From Xanthomonas arboricola (GTDB taxonomy: Bacteria; Pseudomonadota; Gammaproteobacteria; Xanthomonadales; Xanthomonadaceae), in contig NZ_MIGY01000003.1 in the NCBI RefSeq assembly GCF_002940665.1, forward strand, positions 663,573 through 727,572: a stretch of 64,000 nt of DNA. The letters are read 5' to 3'. The notes beneath the pieces are model-generated. The model searched no databases and was not told the DNA's origin. It worked only from the letters and a program-made list of their open reading frames with translations. A program made the translations under genes and the position numbers. Below are positions 20,574 to 28,966 of this stretch, piece after piece (within the stretch, counting starts at the first letter, position 1; the number at the start of each line of letters is the position of its first letter).

Positions 20574-20878
20574 GCCTGGCCGCCTATAGCGCCGGCCAGC
20601 AGCGGTTCGAGCTTGCCGGCACGGTGCATCGCCATCATGTCGTCGTAGCCGCCCACATGGACGTCGCCGACGAAGATCTGCGGCACGCTGGTGCGCTTGG
20701 CCAGCGCGACCATCTTGTTGCGCTCGGCCGGGTCCAGGTCGATGCGCACCTCGGTCCAGGTCCGGCCCTTGCTCTTGAGGAAGTTCTTGGCCGCCACGCA
20801 GTACGGGCAGATCGCGGAGGAATACAGGGTGATCTGCGGGCCGCTGGCCGCATCCTGCACGTTGGTGTCTTGGCTCAC
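20570..20878 (-). CDS. Glutaredoxin, dithiol CPYC type
   Basis: This 102-residue thioredoxin-fold protein reduces disulfides with glutathione. The active site is SAICPYCVAAKNFLKSKG, followed by the TSVPQIFVGDVHVGGYDD cis-proline and glutathione-binding loop, as in GrxC. I chose the GTG at 20878 since a GGAG ribosome-binding site stands 6 bases upstream; the frame is open further upstream only from a TTG at 20911 without a good site. The stop overlaps the AhpD-like start (ATGA). Confidence 0.92.
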   Translation of the reverse strand: MSQDTNVQDAASGPQITLYSSAICPYCVAAKNFLKSKGRTWTEVRIDLDPAERNKMVALAKRTSVPQIFVGDVHVGGYDDMMAMHRAGKLEPLLAGAIGGQA

Positions 20879-21026
20879 GGGAAACTCCGTGGTTGGTCTG
20901 AGGTCTGACAATGGTACCGGGCGACTGGAATTTCCATGTCGTCACCGCAACACTGTGGATTAACCGATGATTCACGCCATCGCGCCGTGCTGCCCGCATG
21001 CTCCGCGCACCACCTGGGAGTTCCAC

Positions 21027-22673
21027 TTGCGCCTGCTACCGCTCGCCACCGCCCTCACGCTGGCCGTTGCCATGGGGGTGGCACCCGCGCAGGAAAACCG
21101 CCTGCCCGACATCGGCTCGTCAGCCGGCGAGCTGCTGACACCGGCGCGCCAGGCCGAGTACGGCAAGATGATGCTGGCCGAGTTGCGCAATTACGACTAC
21201 GTGCTGGACGACCCGCTGATCACCGACTGGCTGCAGACCATGGGCACCCGGCTGGGTGCCAACAGCGACCAGCCGCAGCAGCCGTTTACGTTTTTCATGC
21301 TGCGCGACCGCCAGATCAATGCCTTCGCCACGCTGGGCGGGTATGTCGCGGTCAATGCCGGGCTGGTGTTGACCGCCGAGCGCGAAGACGAGGTGGCCGC
21401 GGTGCTGTCGCACGAAATCGCCCACGTCACCCAGCAGCATGTGCTGCGCGGGGTGGAACGGGCGCAGCGCGACCAGATCCCGATCCTGCTCGGCATGCTG
21501 GCAGCGGTGGTCGCCGCGCAACAGGCCGGCGGCAATTCCAGGGGCGATGCCACCATGGCCGGCATCACCAGCGCGATGGGGCTGATGCAGCAGCGCCAGA
21601 TCGACTATACCCGCTCCAACGAATCCGAGGCCGACCGGCTGGGCATCCGCACGCTGGTGCGCAGCGGCTACGACGTGGATGCAATGGCCGGCTTCTTCGA
21701 GCGCATGTCGGTGGCGATGCGCGCCAACGAGGGCGGCTACAGCGCGCCGGACTTTCTGCAGACCCACCCGGTCACGGTCACCCGCATCAGCGAGGCCAAG
21801 GCGCGCGCAGAGCAGATGAAGAAGAACACCGTGGTGCTGACCACCTCGGTGCCCGGCGGAACGCGCCAGGAACGGGTGGACCCGGCCGACCCGTCGCTGT
21901 CCGAACCGTTGAGCCGCAACGGCAACGCGCTGCTGCCGTATGCGCTGCGGCTGCCGGTGGATGCGCTGAGCCGAGGCGGCGACCAGCAGAACTTCGACTG
22001 GGCCAAGGAGCGCCTGCGCGTGCTCAGCGCGGCCACGCCGGATGCGGCCATCCGCGAATACGAGACCCTGCGCCGCAGTGCCAAGCACGGCCTGACCGAT
22101 GCCCAGCGCTACGGACTGGCACTGGCGCGCCTGCGCAACAGCGGCGGCCGGCCGGGCGAGCCGGTGGCCGAACTGACCAGCCTGCTGGAAGCGCACCCGG
22201 ACAACCTGTGGCTGACGCTGGGGCTGAGCGAGGCGCAGGCGCGGGTGGGCCAGCGCGAGGTGGCCAATGCGCGTTTCGACGCGCTGCTCAAGCAATTGCC
22301 GAACAACCGCGCGGTGGCGCTGACCTATGCCGGCGCGCTCAACGAGCAGGCCGGCAAGGAGTCCGGCCAGCGCGCGCGCCAGGTACTGGAGCCGTTACTG
22401 CATCGCAGTAGCGAAGACCCCTTGTTGCAACAGACCTACGCCCGCGCCTGCGAGCTGTCCGGCGACCATCTGCGCGCCAGCGAAGCGTACGCCGAATCTG
22501 CGTACTTGAATGGACGCCCGGAACAGGCGCTGATCCAGCTGGAAGCGTTGAAGAAGAAAGATCTCGACTATGTGACAAGGGCGCGGGTGGACGCACGCAT
22601 CGCGGCGATCACCCCGACCGTGCTGGAGCTGCGCCGGCAAGGCATCCGCGACCCGGATCTGTCGACGCGCTAG
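21027..22673 (+). CDS. Periplasmic M48 metalloprotease, BepA/YfgC-like
   Basis: This protein of about 548 residues is a periplasmic zinc protease with a TPR-type C-terminal half, like BepA, which promotes or degrades LptD and other outer-membrane proteins. The zinc motif is SHEIAHVTQQH (HExxH) with the third ligand in NESEADRLGI. The C-terminal half has repeated helical pairs (NNRAVALTYAGALNEQAGK). The TTG start at 21027 gives a clean signal peptide (LRLLPLATALTLAVAMGVAPAQ) and follows a GGAG site by 6 bases; the ATG at 20967 would put 20 extra residues before it. Either start is possible. Confidence 0.88.
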   Translation: MRLLPLATALTLAVAMGVAPAQENRLPDIGSSAGELLTPARQAEYGKMMLAELRNYDYVLDDPLITDWLQTMGTRLGANSDQPQQPFTFFMLRDRQINAFATLGGYVAVNAGLVLTAEREDEVAAVLSHEIAHVTQQHVLRGVERAQRDQIPILLGMLAAVVAAQQAGGNSRGDATMAGITSAMGLMQQRQIDYTRSNESEADRLGIRTLVRSGYDVDAMAGFFERMSVAMRANEGGYSAPDFLQTHPVTVTRISEAKARAEQMKKNTVVLTTSVPGGTRQERVDPADPSLSEPLSRNGNALLPYALRLPVDALSRGGDQQNFDWAKERLRVLSAATPDAAIREYETLRRSAKHGLTDAQRYGLALARLRNSGGRPGEPVAELTSLLEAHPDNLWLTLGLSEAQARVGQREVANARFDALLKQLPNNRAVALTYAGALNEQAGKESGQRARQVLEPLLHRSSEDPLLQQTYARACELSGDHLRASEAYAESAYLNGRPEQALIQLEALKKKDLDYVTRARVDARIAAITPTVLELRRQGIRDPDLSTR

Positions 22674-22779
22674 CGCATGTGACGGTCGGCGCAGTGGTCA
22701 TTTCAGCGTACGTCAAAGCGTTCAGCACTGCACGGGTGACTGGCACAGGCCGCTTTGGTCGCGGTCGCAGCCGTCGGGG

Positions 22780-22797
22780 ATGTCACATTGGAGTCAC
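22780..22797 (+). promoter_or_regulatory. Putative Pho box upstream of phoB
   Basis: ATGTCAC-ATTG-GAGTCAC has the 7+4+7 direct-repeat architecture of a PhoB site (consensus CTGTCAT repeated at 11-base spacing), with 5 of 7 matches in each half. It lies 49 bases before the phoB start, which is expected for PhoB autoregulation. Identified by eye only. Confidence 0.55.
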
Positions 22798-22846
22798 AAA
22801 ACCGTAGTCTACTGGCGATCAACCAAAGCCAGACGGTAAGCCCCGC

Positions 22847-23536
22847 GTGCAAAAACGCATTCTGATCGTCGACGACGAACCCGCGATTCGCGACATGGTG
22901 GCATTCGCGCTGCGCAAAGGGGAGTTCGAACCCATCCACGCCGGCGATGCCCGCGAGGCGCAGACTGCCATCGCCGACCGCGTGCCGGACCTGATCCTGC
23001 TGGACTGGATGTTGCCAGGCACCAGCGGGCTGGACCTGGCGCGGCGCTGGCGCAAGGAACAGCTGACCCGCGAGATTCCGATCATCATGCTGACCGCGCG
23101 CGGCGAAGAGAACGACCGCGTCGGTGGCCTGGAAGCCGGGGTCGACGATTACGTGGTCAAGCCGTTCTCGGCGCGTGAGTTGCTGGCGCGCATCCGTGCG
23201 GTGATGCGCCGCACCCGCGAGGACGACGAAGACGGCAGCGTGGCCGTGGGACGCCTGCGCATCGACGGCGCTGCGCACCGGGTGTTTGCCGGCGACGCGC
23301 CGGTGCCGATCGGCCCGACCGAATACCGCCTGCTGCACTTTTTCATGACACATCCCGAACGCGTGTATACGCGCACCCAGCTGCTGGATCATGTCTGGGG
23401 CGGCAGCGTGTATGTGGAGGAGCGCACCATCGACGTGCACATCCGCCGCCTGCGCAAGACGCTGGAGCCGTTCGGTCTGGAAAACATGGTGCAGACCGTG
23501 CGTGGCTCGGGCTACCGTTTCTCTTCGGCAACTTAG
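22847..23536 (+). CDS. phoB: Phosphate regulon response regulator PhoB
   Basis: This 229-residue OmpR-family regulator activates phosphate-starvation genes. The receiver domain (1-120) has the acidic pair DD at 9-10, the phospho-acceptor D53 (ILLDWMLPG), T in MLTARG and K in VKPFS. The winged-helix domain (about 130-229) contains PTEYRLLHFFMTHPERVYTRTQLLD and RTIDVHIRRLRK. The start codon is GTG. It is followed by phoR 76 bases later and then ppk and ppx, so phosphate sensing and polyphosphate metabolism are grouped. Confidence 0.96.
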   Translation: MQKRILIVDDEPAIRDMVAFALRKGEFEPIHAGDAREAQTAIADRVPDLILLDWMLPGTSGLDLARRWRKEQLTREIPIIMLTARGEENDRVGGLEAGVDDYVVKPFSARELLARIRAVMRRTREDDEDGSVAVGRLRIDGAAHRVFAGDAPVPIGPTEYRLLHFFMTHPERVYTRTQLLDHVWGGSVYVEERTIDVHIRRLRKTLEPFGLENMVQTVRGSGYRFSSAT

Positions 23537-23612
23537 TGGTTGCCGCACGGCCGGTCGCCCATAGGGCCGGCCGGTTCGCACGCCTACCTGACGCTCCGTG
23601 GTAACGCCTTCC

Positions 23613-24941
23613 ATGCCTCGACATATCCGTTCCGCCTGGCTCAAGACGCTCGGCACTCTCGCGCTGTTGCTGGGCGCTGCCGTGCTGGTCGGCATGCTGA
23701 TCGGGCATGTGTGGATGGCGTTGACGCTCACCGCGCTGGGGGCGCTGGCCTGGCATTACTGGCGGCTGCGTCAGGTGCTGCGGCGCCTGACCGCGCGCCA
23801 GCGCGCCGAGCCGGCCGCCGGGATCGGTGCATGGAACGAACTGGATCGCCTGCTCTATCGCAGCCAGGCCGAAATGCGTGGGCGCAAGCGTCGCCTGATC
23901 GAGATGCTGCGCACCTACCGCGCCGCCGCACAGGCGCTACCGGACGCGGTGGTGGTAGTGGATCGCAACAGCCAGCGCGTACAGTGGTTCAACCGGGCCG
24001 CAGGCGGGCTGCTGGGCCTGCATCATCCTGGCGACATGGGCGTGTCGGTGGTGGAGCGGTTGCAGCCGTTGCCGTTGGCGCACTGGCTGGCGGCCGGTCG
24101 GAATGCCGAACCCATGCTCGACGCCGCCTCGCCTGTGGATCCGGATCTGCGCCTGAATCTGCGCCTGATCCCCTACTCCGACGACTACTGGCTGCTGGTG
24201 GCGCGCGATGTCAGCAAGCTGCTGCGGCTGGAGCAGGTACGCCGCGACTTCGTGGCCAACGTCTCCCACGAACTGCGTACGCCACTGACGGTGGTGCACG
24301 GCTATCTGGACATGCTCGACCCGGAAGACTTTCCCGATTCCGGCCCGATGCTCGCCGAGATGCGCAAGCAATCGCAGCGCATGGCCCAGCTGGTCGAAGA
24401 CCTGCTGACGCTGTCGAGGCTGGAATCGCAGGAAGAACTCGGCGAGGAACACGTGGCGATGGCGCCGATGCTGTCGACGCTGCGCCGCGAGGCCGAAGCG
24501 CACAGCCAGGGCCGCCACACCGTGGAAGTGTTCGACGAGGCCGGCGTGGACCTGCTCGGCTCCAACAAGGAACTGCATAGCGCCTTTTCCAACCTGGTCA
24601 CCAACGCGGTGCGCTACACCCCCGGCGGCGGCACGGTGACGATCCGCTTCGTGCGCGAGGGCGATGGCGCGGCCCTGGCGGTGCGCGACACCGGCTACGG
24701 CATTCCCGCCTCGCATCTGCCTCGCATCACCGAGCGCTTCTATCGCGTGTCCAGCAGCCGCTCGCGCGAGAGCGGCGGCACCGGGCTGGGGTTGTCGATC
24801 GTCAAGCACATCCTGGGACTGCACCAGGCGCGTCTGGAAATCGAAAGCGAGGTCGGACGCGGTAGCGAATTCTCATGCCATTTTGTCGCTGCGCGCATCG
24901 TGCAGCGCGATCAGTCCCTGCCACTGTCACGTTCGGCGTGA
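23613..24941 (+). CDS. phoR: Phosphate regulon sensor histidine kinase PhoR
   Basis: This 442-residue inner-membrane kinase phosphorylates PhoB when phosphate is scarce. Two N-terminal hydrophobic helices (about 12-27 and 30-46) have almost no periplasmic loop, typical of PhoR. A PAS domain follows at about 95-200, then HisKA with H219 in NVSHELRTPLTVVHGYLDML, and HATPase with NLVTNAVRYTPGGG, VRDTGYGIP, and GGTGLGLSIVKHIL. I chose the ATG at 23613; an in-frame GTG at 23598 is an alternative. Confidence 0.95.
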   Translation: MPRHIRSAWLKTLGTLALLLGAAVLVGMLIGHVWMALTLTALGALAWHYWRLRQVLRRLTARQRAEPAAGIGAWNELDRLLYRSQAEMRGRKRRLIEMLRTYRAAAQALPDAVVVVDRNSQRVQWFNRAAGGLLGLHHPGDMGVSVVERLQPLPLAHWLAAGRNAEPMLDAASPVDPDLRLNLRLIPYSDDYWLLVARDVSKLLRLEQVRRDFVANVSHELRTPLTVVHGYLDMLDPEDFPDSGPMLAEMRKQSQRMAQLVEDLLTLSRLESQEELGEEHVAMAPMLSTLRREAEAHSQGRHTVEVFDEAGVDLLGSNKELHSAFSNLVTNAVRYTPGGGTVTIRFVREGDGAALAVRDTGYGIPASHLPRITERFYRVSSSRSRESGGTGLGLSIVKHILGLHQARLEIESEVGRGSEFSCHFVAARIVQRDQSLPLSRSA

Positions 24942-25063
24942 TATGTAAGGGGTGCGCGCCGCACTGCGGTGCGATGCGCGCGCGCACGACGCGCTGCATT
25001 GCCTGCGCTGCACCTGGCGCGCTGCCATGCCGCACACCATCTCCGTCTTGATGACCGACTCCA

Positions 25064-27166
25064 ATGGGCCACGCCAAAGAACTGCACGACGTCACACCTT
25101 CCGAGGATATCGCCACCGATCCGTTGCGCGATCCGGCGCTGTACATCAACCGGGAACTGTCGCAGCTGGACTTCAATTTCCGGGTGCTGGCGCAGGCACT
25201 GGACGAGCAGGTGCCATTGCTGGAACGGCTGCGGTTCCTGTGCATTTCCTGCACCAACCTGGATGAATTCTTCGAGATCCGCGCGGCCACCGTGCGGCAT
25301 GCGCAGGAGTTCGGCCTGCCGCCGGCGCCGGATGGCCTGAGCCCGACCGCCATCCTCAACGCGGTGCACGACCGCGCCGCCAAGCTGGTCGAACAGCAGT
25401 ACCACGCATGGAATGAAGTGCTGCGCCCGGCGATGGAAGATGCCGGCGTGGCGGTGCTCAGCCGCACGGCGTGGACCTCACGTCAGAAACGCTGGCTGCG
25501 GGCGTACTTCCGCAACGAGATCATGCCGGTGCTGTCGCCGCTGGGCCTGGACCCGGCGCATCCGTTTCCGAAGATCCTCAACAAGACCTTGAACATCGTG
25601 GTGGTGCTGGAGGGCCAGGACGCATTCGGCCGTGCCGGTCATCTGGCCATCGTGCGTGCGCCGCGTTCGTTGCCGCGTATCATCCAGCTGCCGGCGAGCC
25701 TGTCGCCGGAGGGTACGCAAGGCTTCGTGTTCCTCTCCTCGGTGCTGTCCGAGTTCGTCGACGAACTGTTCCCCGGCATGCAGGTCAAGGGCTCGTATCA
25801 GTTCCGCGTCACCCGCAATTCCGAGCTGGTGGTGGACGAGGAAGAAGTGGAGAACCTGGCGCTGGCCTTGCGCGATGAACTGGTCACCCGCGGTTATCGC
25901 CCGGCAGTGCGTCTGGAGATCGCGCACGACTGCCCGGCGCCGATCATGCGCACCCTGCTGCAGAACTTCGGCCTGAACGAAAACGCGGTGTATCGCATCG
26001 TCGGGCCGGTCAACCTGAGCCGCGTCACCCAGGTCTACGATCTGGTGCAGCGCCCGGAGCTGAAGTATCCGTTGTTCAACCCGCGCACCTTGCGCGACAA
26101 CGACGGCATCTTCGAGATCGTCAACAAGGGCGATGTGCTGTTGCATCACCCCTTCGATGCGTTCACTGCGGTGCTGGACGTGATCCGTCAGGCCGCGGTC
26201 GACCCGAACGTGCTGGCGATCAAGCAGACGCTGTACCGCACCGGCAAGGACTCGCTGATCGTCGATGCACTGATCCTGGCCGCGCGCAACGGCAAGGACG
26301 TCACCGTGGTGGTGGAGTTGCGCGCGCGCTTCGACGAGGAGGCCAACCTGGGCCTGGCCGACAAGCTGCAGGAAGCCGGCGTGCAGGTGGTGTACGGCGT
26401 GGTCGGCTTCAAGACGCACGCCAAGATGCTGCTGATCGTGCGCCGCGAGGGACGCAAGCTCAAGCGCTACGTGCATCTGGGTACGGGCAACTACCACAGC
26501 GGCACCGCACGCCTGTATACCGACATCAGCCTGATCACCGCGGATGTGGAAATCGGCAACGACGTGCACATGCTGTTCCAGCAGTTGTCAGGGCTCGCCC
26601 CGCGCATGAAACTGGAACAGTTGCTGCAGTCGCCCTTTACCCTGCACGCCGGTGTATTGAAGCGGATCGAGCGCGAAACGCGGCTGGCCCGCAACGGCCG
26701 CCCGGGCCGCATCATCGCCAAGATGAATGCCCTCAACGAGCCGCAAGTCGTGCGTGCGCTGTATACCGCCTCGCAGGCCGGTGTGCAGATCGACCTGATC
26801 GTGCGCGGCGCCTGCACGCTGCGGCCGGGCGTGCCCGGCGTATCCGACACTATCCGCGTGCGCTCGATCGTGGGGCGTTTTCTGGAACATAGCCGCGTCT
26901 ACTGGTTCGGCAACGATGGCGCGGCAGAGTTGTACTGCGCCAGCGCCGATTGGCTGGAACGCAACCTGCTGCGGCGCGTGGAGACCTGCTTCCCGATCCT
27001 GGACCCGGATCTGGCCAAGCGCGTCTATCGCGAAGTGCTGCAGAACTACCTGGACGACAACGTCAACGCCTGGGAGCTGGATGCCGACGGCGTCTATCAC
27101 AAGCGCGTACCCGGCCCCGGGGAGCCGGCGCATTCGGCGCAGATGACCTTGCTCGAGCGGATCTGA
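25064..27166 (+). CDS. ppk1: Polyphosphate kinase 1
   Basis: This 700-residue enzyme makes polyphosphate from ATP. The N-terminal domain begins with YINRELSQLDFNFRVLAQALDE. The catalytic region contains the phospho-histidine motif VGFKTHAKMLLIVRREG, the second histidine motif in HLGTGNYHSGTARLYTD, and ATP-binding KQTLYRTGKDS. The length is normal for the family (about 690-720). It lies 122 bases after phoR and 57 bases before ppx; a small hairpin (GGCCCC/GGGGCC at about 27184-27200) lies between ppk and ppx. Confidence 0.97.
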   Translation: MGHAKELHDVTPSEDIATDPLRDPALYINRELSQLDFNFRVLAQALDEQVPLLERLRFLCISCTNLDEFFEIRAATVRHAQEFGLPPAPDGLSPTAILNAVHDRAAKLVEQQYHAWNEVLRPAMEDAGVAVLSRTAWTSRQKRWLRAYFRNEIMPVLSPLGLDPAHPFPKILNKTLNIVVVLEGQDAFGRAGHLAIVRAPRSLPRIIQLPASLSPEGTQGFVFLSSVLSEFVDELFPGMQVKGSYQFRVTRNSELVVDEEEVENLALALRDELVTRGYRPAVRLEIAHDCPAPIMRTLLQNFGLNENAVYRIVGPVNLSRVTQVYDLVQRPELKYPLFNPRTLRDNDGIFEIVNKGDVLLHHPFDAFTAVLDVIRQAAVDPNVLAIKQTLYRTGKDSLIVDALILAARNGKDVTVVVELRARFDEEANLGLADKLQEAGVQVVYGVVGFKTHAKMLLIVRREGRKLKRYVHLGTGNYHSGTARLYTDISLITADVEIGNDVHMLFQQLSGLAPRMKLEQLLQSPFTLHAGVLKRIERETRLARNGRPGRIIAKMNALNEPQVVRALYTASQAGVQIDLIVRGACTLRPGVPGVSDTIRVRSIVGRFLEHSRVYWFGNDGAAELYCASADWLERNLLRRVETCFPILDPDLAKRVYREVLQNYLDDNVNAWELDADGVYHKRVPGPGEPAHSAQMTLLERI

Positions 27167-27223
27167 AAGCGGCGTGGGCGCGGCCCCTCACGGGGCCAAC
27201 GGCCCATCGGCTACCATGCGCCC

Positions 27224-28750
27224 ATGCCAATGCCCCCCCCCACGGTCCCGCCCCTGCGCGATGGCGATTTCCTCGCCGCCATCGACTTAGGATCCAACAG
27301 CTTCCACATGGTCATCGCGCGCTACCTGATGGGTCAGCTGCGCGTGGTCGATCGCCTGCGCGAAACCGTGCGCATGGCTGACGGCCTGGATGGCAAGGGC
27401 GGCATCTCCAACGAAGCGCGCCAGCGTGCGCTCGAATGCCTGGCGCGCTTCGGCCAGCGCATCCGGGACGTGCCGTCGTTGCGCGTGCGCGCGCTGGCCA
27501 CCAACACGGTGCGTCAGCTGCGCTCGCCGCAGGCGTTTCTGATGCCGGCCGAAACCGCGCTCGGGCATGCGATCGAGGTGGTCAGCGGACGCGAGGAAGC
27601 GCGCCTGATCTATCTTGGCGTGGCACATGCGCAACCTCCCAAACCCGACCAACGCCGGTTGGTGATCGACATCGGCGGCGGCTCGACCGAGTTCATCATC
27701 GGCCGTGGGTTCCAGACCCTGGAACGCGAATCCCTGCAGGCCGGCTGCATCGCCAGCACGCGACGCTTCTTCCCCGGCGGCAAGCTGTCGAAGAAGAAAT
27801 GGAAGGATGCGCTGACCGAGATCGGCGCCGAGTTCCAGCAGTTCGCCAATCAGTACAAGGCGCTGGGCTGGCATGAGGCAATCGGTTCGTCCGGCACGCA
27901 CAAGGCCATCGGCGAGATCTGTGCGGCGATGAAGCTCACCAAGGGCGCGATCACTGCCGAGGCGTTGCCGGCGCTGCGCGAGGAACTGCTCAAGGCCAAG
28001 CGCATCGAAGACATCCAGCTACCTGGCCTGGCCGCCGAACGGCGGCCGATCATCGCCGGCGGCATTCTGGTGCTGGAAGCGGCATTCCAGGCCCTGGGGC
28101 TGGAGAAGCTGATGGTCAGCAAGGCGGCGATGCGCGAAGGCATCCTCTACGACATGCTCGGCCGCGGCGGCGAGAACGACCCGCGCGACAGCTCGGTGGC
28201 CTCGCTGGTGCAGCGCTACGGCATCGACGAAGTGCAGGCGCAGCGCGTGGAAGCCACTGCCTGCCGCCTGTTCGACCAGGTCTGCGAATCCTGGCAGCTG
28301 GATGGCGACGACGCGCAGGTGTTGCGCCGCGCTGCGCGCCTGCACGAGCTGGGCCTGATCATCGCGCACAGCCAGTACCACGTGCACGGCAGCTACATTC
28401 TGGAGCACTCGGATATCGCCGGTTTCTCGCGGCAGGAGCAGCAGGTGCTGGCATCGCTGGTGCGCACGCACCGGCGCAATGTGCCCAAGACCGCGTTCGA
28501 GGCGCTGCCCGATCGCTTGCTGCTGCCAACCCGACGCAAGGCCGCACTGCTGCGGCTGGCGGTGCTGCTGCATCGCGCGCATGAGTCCGACCCGATTCCG
28601 ACCCTGGAACTCACCGCCGATGACGCACGCCTGTCATTGATCCTGTCGCAAAGCTGGATCGACTCGCGCCCGCTGCTGCGCGCCGACCTGATCGGCGAAG
28701 TCGAAAGCATGGCCGGGCTGGGGATCGCGTTCAAACCGTTTGTGACCTGA
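27224..28750 (+). CDS. ppx: Exopolyphosphatase (Ppx/GppA family)
   Basis: This 508-residue enzyme hydrolyses polyphosphate from the ends and may also act on pppGpp. The ASKHA-fold N-terminal domains show AIDLGSNSFHMVIARY and VIDIGGGSTEFIIGRGF. The C-terminal half, from about residue 320, is an HD-like helical domain (RLHELGLIIAHSQYHVHGSYILEHSDIAG). A proline-rich stretch precedes the first strand, so the true start may be slightly downstream. A perfect 7-bp hairpin (TGAGGCC/GGCCTCA) begins at the stop codon. It forms the last gene of phoB-phoR-ppk-ppx. Confidence 0.95.
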   Translation: MPMPPPTVPPLRDGDFLAAIDLGSNSFHMVIARYLMGQLRVVDRLRETVRMADGLDGKGGISNEARQRALECLARFGQRIRDVPSLRVRALATNTVRQLRSPQAFLMPAETALGHAIEVVSGREEARLIYLGVAHAQPPKPDQRRLVIDIGGGSTEFIIGRGFQTLERESLQAGCIASTRRFFPGGKLSKKKWKDALTEIGAEFQQFANQYKALGWHEAIGSSGTHKAIGEICAAMKLTKGAITAEALPALREELLKAKRIEDIQLPGLAAERRPIIAGGILVLEAAFQALGLEKLMVSKAAMREGILYDMLGRGGENDPRDSSVASLVQRYGIDEVQAQRVEATACRLFDQVCESWQLDGDDAQVLRRAARLHELGLIIAHSQYHVHGSYILEHSDIAGFSRQEQQVLASLVRTHRRNVPKTAFEALPDRLLLPTRRKAALLRLAVLLHRAHESDPIPTLELTADDARLSLILSQSWIDSRPLLRADLIGEVESMAGLGIAFKPFVT

Positions 28751-28764
28751 GGCCTACGGCCTCA

Positions 28765-28885
28765 GACGGGATTCGGGATTTGGCATTCGGGATTTGTTGA
28801 TCGCGGCACGTGATGTACTGCGTGCTCGCCCAGATGCGCGAAGGCCGCTTTTGCGAATCTCCAATCCCGAATTCCCAATCCCGTC
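28765..28885. repeat. Inverted pair of GGGATTCG-type arrays, site 3
   Basis: The left arm (28765-28795) carries three GGGATT-type motifs and the right arm (28854-28885) carries the same motifs in reverse orientation (AATCCCGAATTCCC type). The outer ends are GACGGGATT and AATCCCGTC, a perfect 9-bp inverted match. The arms enclose about 58 bases. The whole could fold as a long imperfect hairpin. Confidence 0.7.
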
Positions 28886-28966
28886 GCACTTGTCACCCCC
28901 GCGACTTGTGCGCGCAACATCCATGCCATCGCCCTCCCGGAAGCTAGCGAAAACCGGAGAACGGGC

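Noticed and set aside
24942-25063. Pho box before ppk
   Set aside because: No 7+4+7 CTGTCAT-like direct repeat is visible in the gap between phoR and ppk.
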